Positions 4,732-7,265 of a stretch of 7,265 nucleotides of DNA are shown piece after piece. The stretch's first letter is position 1. The number at the start of each line of letters is the position of its first letter. Below the pieces are notes generated by a model. That model worked only from the letters and a program-made list of their open reading frames with translations. It did no database searches and was not told where the DNA came from. The translations under genes were made by a program, and so were the position numbers. Origin of the DNA: Desulfobacteraceae bacterium. Lineage in GTDB: Bacteria > Desulfobacterota > DSM-4660 > Desulfatiglandales > HGW-15. The stretch spans positions 1 through 7,265 of the forward strand of contig RPPU01000228.1 of NCBI GenBank assembly GCA_003819975.1, read 5' to 3'.

Positions 4732-5883
4732 TCAATAGATCTCTCGGACAGCCCGGACTAGGGCATCCGTATCCTCGCGGGTATTGTAGCCTTGCAGGGA
4801 AAGCCGGATAAAAAGCCGATCGCCATGAGTGGTCACGGGAATTTCAATCCGATGGTGTTCGAACAAAGTATTTTTCAATGAATCCGCGTTCATAGCGGGA
4901 ACCGGAATAGCGACCATTTGGCCGAAATCTTTTTCATCACAGACCGGTTCAAGCCCGGTCAGTCCACAAATTTTATCCAAGGTCTCTTTAGCTAAGACGT
5001 GACAATCCCGGCGGATTTTATCCCAGTTATGCTCTTTCTGGAAACGAATCGCGGCCGGAACGGATAAGAAAGAGGCAATATCGCGGGTGCCCTGCCATTG
5101 CAGGCGGCGTTCCAAAAGCGTAGAACCGGTGTAGGCGTCAAATCCGGTATGACCGGCGATCTCCATGCTGTAACCCCAACTGATAATCGGCGCATCCAAT
5201 AAAGCATGATGTTCCGGTCGGGCATACAGAAAAGCCGCGCCTTTGGGAGCGCAGAGCCATTTGTGACAATTGCCGATGTAGAAATCAGCCTGAAGCAAAT
5301 CCAGATCGAGCGGAATCTGGCTCGGTGCATGAGCGCCGTCGATAAACGTATAAATGCCCGCGGCTTTGGCCCGACGGCAGAGTTCCGCGATCGGAAAAAT
5401 AAGCGCGGTGGTTGAAGTGATATGGCTGAGAAAAATGACGCGGGTCCGCGAAGTCACTTGCGACCAAACCCGGTCCAAGAATTCATCGGCCTTGAAAGGC
5501 AACGGGATTTTAACGCGGATCATGCGGGCTCCGGTCTGTTTGCAGACGAATTCCCAGACATTGTCGCAAGCGCCGTATTCATGATCGGTGGTAAGGACCT
5601 TATCGCCCGGTTTGAGCACCAGGGAACGGGCCACGGTATTCACCCCGCTGGTGGCATTGGCCAGATAGACTAAATGCTCGGGCCGCGCGCCCAGGTAAGC
5701 GCCGAGCACGGAACGCGATTCATACAACAGCTTGGCCGAGCGCCGGCCCAAAAATTCAACCGGGTTTTTTTCGAGTTCGCGCTGCCACTCTTGATAAGCC
5801 GCGAATACTTCGGCCGGACAGGCTCCGAAAGAACCGTGGTTGAGAAATACAATCGAAGGGTCGAGTAAAAACAAGTTGCGCAT
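4732..5883 (-). CDS. PLP-dependent class V-fold aminotransferase, isopenicillin-N-epimerase-like
   Basis: This 383-residue cytosolic enzyme of fold type I belongs to aminotransferase class V (PF00266), the CefD/EgtE-like branch. The N-terminus carries VFLNHGSFGACP (12-23), typical of that branch. NATSGVN (76-82) binds the cofactor phosphate, and TTDHEYGACDN (98-108) follows as expected. FIDGAHAPSQIPLDL (180-194) holds Asp182, which contacts the pyridine nitrogen. GNCHKWLCAPKGAAFLY (204-220) holds the Schiff-base lysine, Lys208. The C-terminal domain ends with IEIPVTTHGDRLFIRLSLQGYNTREDTDAL, with the conserved substrate-carboxylate Arg in the FIRLS stretch. The start at 5883 has TGGAG about 12 nt upstream, a rather long spacing. 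The branch includes racemases/epimerases, C-S lyases and desulfurase-like enzymes, so the reaction cannot be fixed from sequence. It is probably transcribed alone: terminator-like hairpins precede it. Confidence 0.9.
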   Translation of the reverse strand: MRNLFLLDPSIVFLNHGSFGACPAEVFAAYQEWQRELEKNPVEFLGRRSAKLLYESRSVLGAYLGARPEHLVYLANATSGVNTVARSLVLKPGDKVLTTDHEYGACDNVWEFVCKQTGARMIRVKIPLPFKADEFLDRVWSQVTSRTRVIFLSHITSTTALIFPIAELCRRAKAAGIYTFIDGAHAPSQIPLDLDLLQADFYIGNCHKWLCAPKGAAFLYARPEHHALLDAPIISWGYSMEIAGHTGFDAYTGSTLLERRLQWQGTRDIASFLSVPAAIRFQKEHNWDKIRRDCHVLAKETLDKICGLTGLEPVCDEKDFGQMVAIPVPAMNADSLKNTLFEHHRIEIPVTTHGDRLFIRLSLQGYNTREDTDALVRAVREIY

Positions 5884-5925
5884 ATAAATTTTAAAACTCC
5901 AGTTGAACTTACTCGCATGAGTAGA

Positions 5926-5953
5926 CAGAATTCAGAAGTCAGAATCCAGAATA
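5926..5953. repeat. Four perfect-phase CAGAA heptamers
   Basis: Units start at 5926, 5933, 5940 and 5947. All four begin CAGAA and differ only in the last two bases. This is the most regular heptamer array in the window. It lies in the 158-nt gap between the PLP enzyme and the EamA gene, about 45 nt upstream of the enzyme start. Confidence 0.8.
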
Positions 5954-5994
5954 CTATCGGAACCGGCATTCCGACCATTGGATGTTATTCTTTT

Positions 5995-6017
5995 AAAAAC
6001 CGCATAAAGCGGATTTT
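5995..6017. terminator. Bidirectional rho-independent terminator after the EamA gene
   Basis: CCGC (6000-6003) and GCGG (6009-6012) form a short GC stem with a 5-nt loop. On the minus strand the stem is followed by TTTTT (5999-5995), giving a terminator for the EamA gene. On the plus strand it is followed by ATTTTATT. The stem is only 4 bp, extended by A:T pairs with one bulge, so it probably works together with the longer hairpin at 6021-6059. Confidence 0.5.
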
Positions 6018-6020
6018 ATT

Positions 6021-6059
6021 ATGAAGATATCCCGCTTTTTTTCAGCGGGGTATCTTCAT
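6021..6059. repeat. 16-bp inverted repeat overlapping the EamA stop codon
   Basis: Arms 6021-6036 and 6044-6059 are complementary at 15 of 16 positions (the odd pair is a G:U wobble on plus-strand RNA and an A-C mismatch on the minus strand), with a 7-nt loop. The right arm is the last codons of the EamA gene (Met-Lys-Ile-Pro-Arg), and the stop codon falls in the loop side. In the EamA mRNA this makes a strong 3'-end hairpin just before the terminator at 5995-6017, likely stabilising the message end. Confidence 0.75.
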
Positions 6060-6896
6060 GGAAGCATAAATAACCGCACCCAAAATAATGAGGCCGCCGA
6101 TCACGGTACGCAATCCGGGTAACTCGCCCAAAAACAATATGGCCAGAACAATGCCGTAAACCGGTTCCAGGGCGGCAATGACGCTGGCCAGTTGGGCTTT
6201 GATCCGGATCATGCTTTGAATAAAAAGCGTGTGCGACAGGGCCGTGCAAAAAATACCCAGGAGCAGCAAGTAAAAAAAGTCATGAAGCAGAACCGAGGGG
6301 TTCATCATGAACGCAAAGGGCAGAGTGCAAAGGCAGGCAAAGCCGTTTTGGTAAAAGGCGATGGTGATAGCAGAATGCTTTTGCACATATTTGCGGTTGA
6401 GCACGGACAAAAGCGCGAAAAGCAGCCCGGAAAGCGTGCCCCAAAGAACCCCTAGTGTAATGTTGTTTTTAAGATCATATTCCGGCACGATCAAAACCAA
6501 ACCGCCGCAGACCACCAGGGCGACAAGCACATCTCTTTTTTTCAATGCTTCCCGGAGAAGAGCCGGCTCCAAGAAGGTGACAAAAACCGGGAAAGTCGAA
6601 TAGGTCAAAAGCCCGATGGCAACCGTGGAGATTTGGATGGAATAAAAAAAAGTGCTCCAGTGCACGGCCAGGATCGCGCCAAGCAGGAAAAAATAGATAT
6701 ATTCCTTTTTGTTTTTAAGGGCCGGACTTTCCTTTTTCCAAGCCAGGATGAGCGCCAGGGCCAGGGCGCCGAACAAGGTGCGGCCGAAGACCAAGCCGAT
6801 GGCCGGGGTGGTCAGAAATTTACCGAACAACCCGGCCACGCCGAAGAGCAGCACGGCGATGTTGATTTGGATCAGGCTGCGGGTTTTGTCTTGCAT
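6042..6896 (-). CDS. EamA/DMT-superfamily transporter
   Basis: This 284-residue inner-membrane protein has two EamA repeats (PF00892) of about five helices each, ten in all, the usual size for the RhaT/YdcZ/YedA-like drug/metabolite transporter group. The first repeat runs about 9-136: it opens NIAVLLFGVAGLFGKF, then has FGRTLFGALALAL (37-49) and HWSTFFYSIQISTVAIGLLTYSTFPVFV (79-106). The second runs about 147-280 and ends with the typical LEPVYGIVLAILFLGELPG, GGLIILGAVIYAS block (243-279). ATG 6896 has GGAG 13 nt upstream, longer than ideal, but no better start is in frame. The last codons form one arm of a hairpin. It is divergent from the GMP-synthase-type gene at 7152, with a 255-nt shared upstream region. 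Substrate unknown; the family exports amino acids, metabolites or drugs. Confidence 0.92.
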   Translation of the reverse strand: MQDKTRSLIQINIAVLLFGVAGLFGKFLTTPAIGLVFGRTLFGALALALILAWKKESPALKNKKEYIYFFLLGAILAVHWSTFFYSIQISTVAIGLLTYSTFPVFVTFLEPALLREALKKRDVLVALVVCGGLVLIVPEYDLKNNITLGVLWGTLSGLLFALLSVLNRKYVQKHSAITIAFYQNGFACLCTLPFAFMMNPSVLLHDFFYLLLLGIFCTALSHTLFIQSMIRIKAQLASVIAALEPVYGIVLAILFLGELPGLRTVIGGLIILGAVIYASMKIPR

Positions 6897-6925
6897 TGCG
6901 GATCGTCAGCTCCAAGGGGAACGTT

Positions 6926-6955
6926 GTCATATCCGGAGTAAAAAGTCAATTGCAA
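6926..6955 (-). promoter_or_regulatory. Candidate promoter for the EamA gene
   Basis: On the minus strand TTGCAA (6955-6950) is followed after 18 nt by TATGAC (6931-6926), 29 nt before the ATG at 6896. Each hexamer matches four of six consensus positions. It is a plausible sigma70 promoter by position, but weak by sequence. Confidence 0.3.
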
Positions 6956-7027
6956 CCATAAATTTCTGCATTCTAACCCCTTATTTTTAAAAGAAAAATG
7001 CTAAATCGGCAAATTCGAGAGTTAAGC

Positions 7028-7057
7028 TTTACTTCAACCCCTGGTTTGATGTAAAAT
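7028..7057 (+). promoter_or_regulatory. Candidate promoter for the GMP-synthase-type gene
   Basis: TTTACT (7028-7033) is followed after 18 nt by TAAAAT (7052-7057), five of six match to the -10. It leaves a leader of roughly 90 nt before the ATG at 7152. A 6-bp hairpin (7062-7067 with 7077-7082) lies at or just after the expected transcription start. No known riboswitch core is recognisable in the leader. Confidence 0.35.
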
Positions 7058-7151
7058 TCATTCAGCCGTGTTGTTTGGCTGACAATTGGCTTCATCTCAT
7101 GATTCCATTCATCAGACGTCATCTAAGCAGATATCTTAAGGAGGTTGTCCC

Positions 7152-7265
7152 ATGATCAAAGAGATTACCGCCCACGAACTCAATCCCGAAACTTTTATTA
7201 AAGAAAGGGTCAAAGAAGTCCAGGAGGCGGTGGGTGACGGAACCGCCATCAATGCCCTTTCCGGC
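7152..7265 (+). CDS. GMP-synthase-type PP-loop ATP pyrophosphatase, 5' part
   Basis: The first 38 codons are present; the gene runs off the right edge. AAGGAGG with a spacing of about 7-8 nt sets ATG 7152. Residues 12-25 (PETFIKERVKEVQE) form the lead helix, and GDGTAINALSG (28-38) is the strand and start of the PP-loop (SGGxDSS in the family), the ATP-binding loop of GMP synthase and related N-type ATP pyrophosphatases. The protein begins at the ATPase domain with no glutamine amidotransferase domain in front. It is thus either the separate synthetase subunit of a split GMP synthase (GuaAb-like) or a stand-alone PP-loop enzyme of unknown amidation/thiolation substrate. The missing part is needed to choose. 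Confidence 0.7.
   Translation, partial: MIKEITAHELNPETFIKERVKEVQEAVGDGTAINALSG

Noticed and set aside
4704..4811. 35-codon plus-strand frame with a GGGAGG site upstream
   Set aside because: The binding site is good, but most of the frame is antisense to the end of the PLP-enzyme gene, and the product has no recognisable feature. Probably chance.
4992..5673. Several open frames of 60-112 codons on both strands within the PLP-enzyme gene
   Set aside because: They are shadows of a well-supported gene with intact catalytic motifs and have no start signals of their own.
5910..5923. TACTC/GAGTA dyad upstream of the PLP enzyme as an operator
   Set aside because: Arms are only 5 bp with a non-symmetric centre; too short to separate from chance.
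6192..6990. Plus-strand open frames of 80-102 codons opposite the EamA gene
   Set aside because: Their products are rich in Arg, Lys, Gln and Pro, as expected for the antisense of a hydrophobic membrane protein; no domain is visible.
7058..7151. Leader of the GMP-synthase-type gene as a purine riboswitch
   Set aside because: One 6-bp hairpin is present, but the conserved three-way-junction core of the purine riboswitch is not recognisable.

Overview
This 7.3 kb window is ordinary-looking bacterial chromosome: ten protein genes (one cut by the right edge), one gene remnant, and AT-rich gaps. There is no transposase, integrase, phage gene, rRNA, tRNA or CRISPR array that I can see. Clear Shine-Dalgarno sites, short overlaps between genes and an exported phosphatase with a Gram-negative-style signal peptide suggest a Gram-negative bacterium of medium GC. 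The Cdd1-type helix-hairpin-helix protein, the exported CX5R phosphatase family and the stand-alone GMP-synthase-type ATPase would fit Desulfobacterota (the old Deltaproteobacteria) or a neighbouring uncultured phylum. That placement is inference only.

Layout. 1-423: gap with a possible leftward gene start at base 3, two short-period repeat arrays and a candidate promoter. 424-1041 (+): LysE/RhtB-type exporter. 1036-1180: spacer bounded by inverted heptamer arrays. 1206-1826 (+): secreted or periplasmic tyrosine/dual-specificity phosphatase. From 1895 to 6896 every gene is on the minus strand. In transcription order (right to left) these are an EamA/DMT transporter (6896-6042) with a two-hairpin 3' end, a class-V-fold PLP enzyme (5883-4732), and a small protein (4635-4426) overlapped by a truncated nucleotidyltransferase-like frame (4474-4349). 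Next come a LysE exporter and an AraC regulator as a tight pair (4318-2833), then a VOC protein translationally coupled to a Cdd1 protein (2589-1895). At the right edge, on the plus strand, a GMP-synthase-type PP-loop gene starts at 7152 behind a near-perfect ribosome binding site.

How they work together. There is no single pathway. The supported functional units are LysE-AraC (an exporter with a probable own regulator, 10 nt apart) and VOC-Cdd1 (4-nt overlap, TTG start). The three transporters (two LysE-type, one EamA) all belong to metabolite-exporter families.

The most unusual signal is outside the genes. At least five separate gaps hold short degenerate tandem arrays with a 7-nt (sometimes 8-nt) period, and the unit differs from gap to gap: GATTA-type, TAACTGA-type, AGGCTAT-type in inverted arms, ACGTGAA-type followed by a GGG-led octamer, and CAGAA-type. 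This resembles the short tandemly repeated repetitive (STRR) heptamers known from filamentous cyanobacteria. The second point of interest is the decayed nucleotidyltransferase start beside an intact small partner gene.
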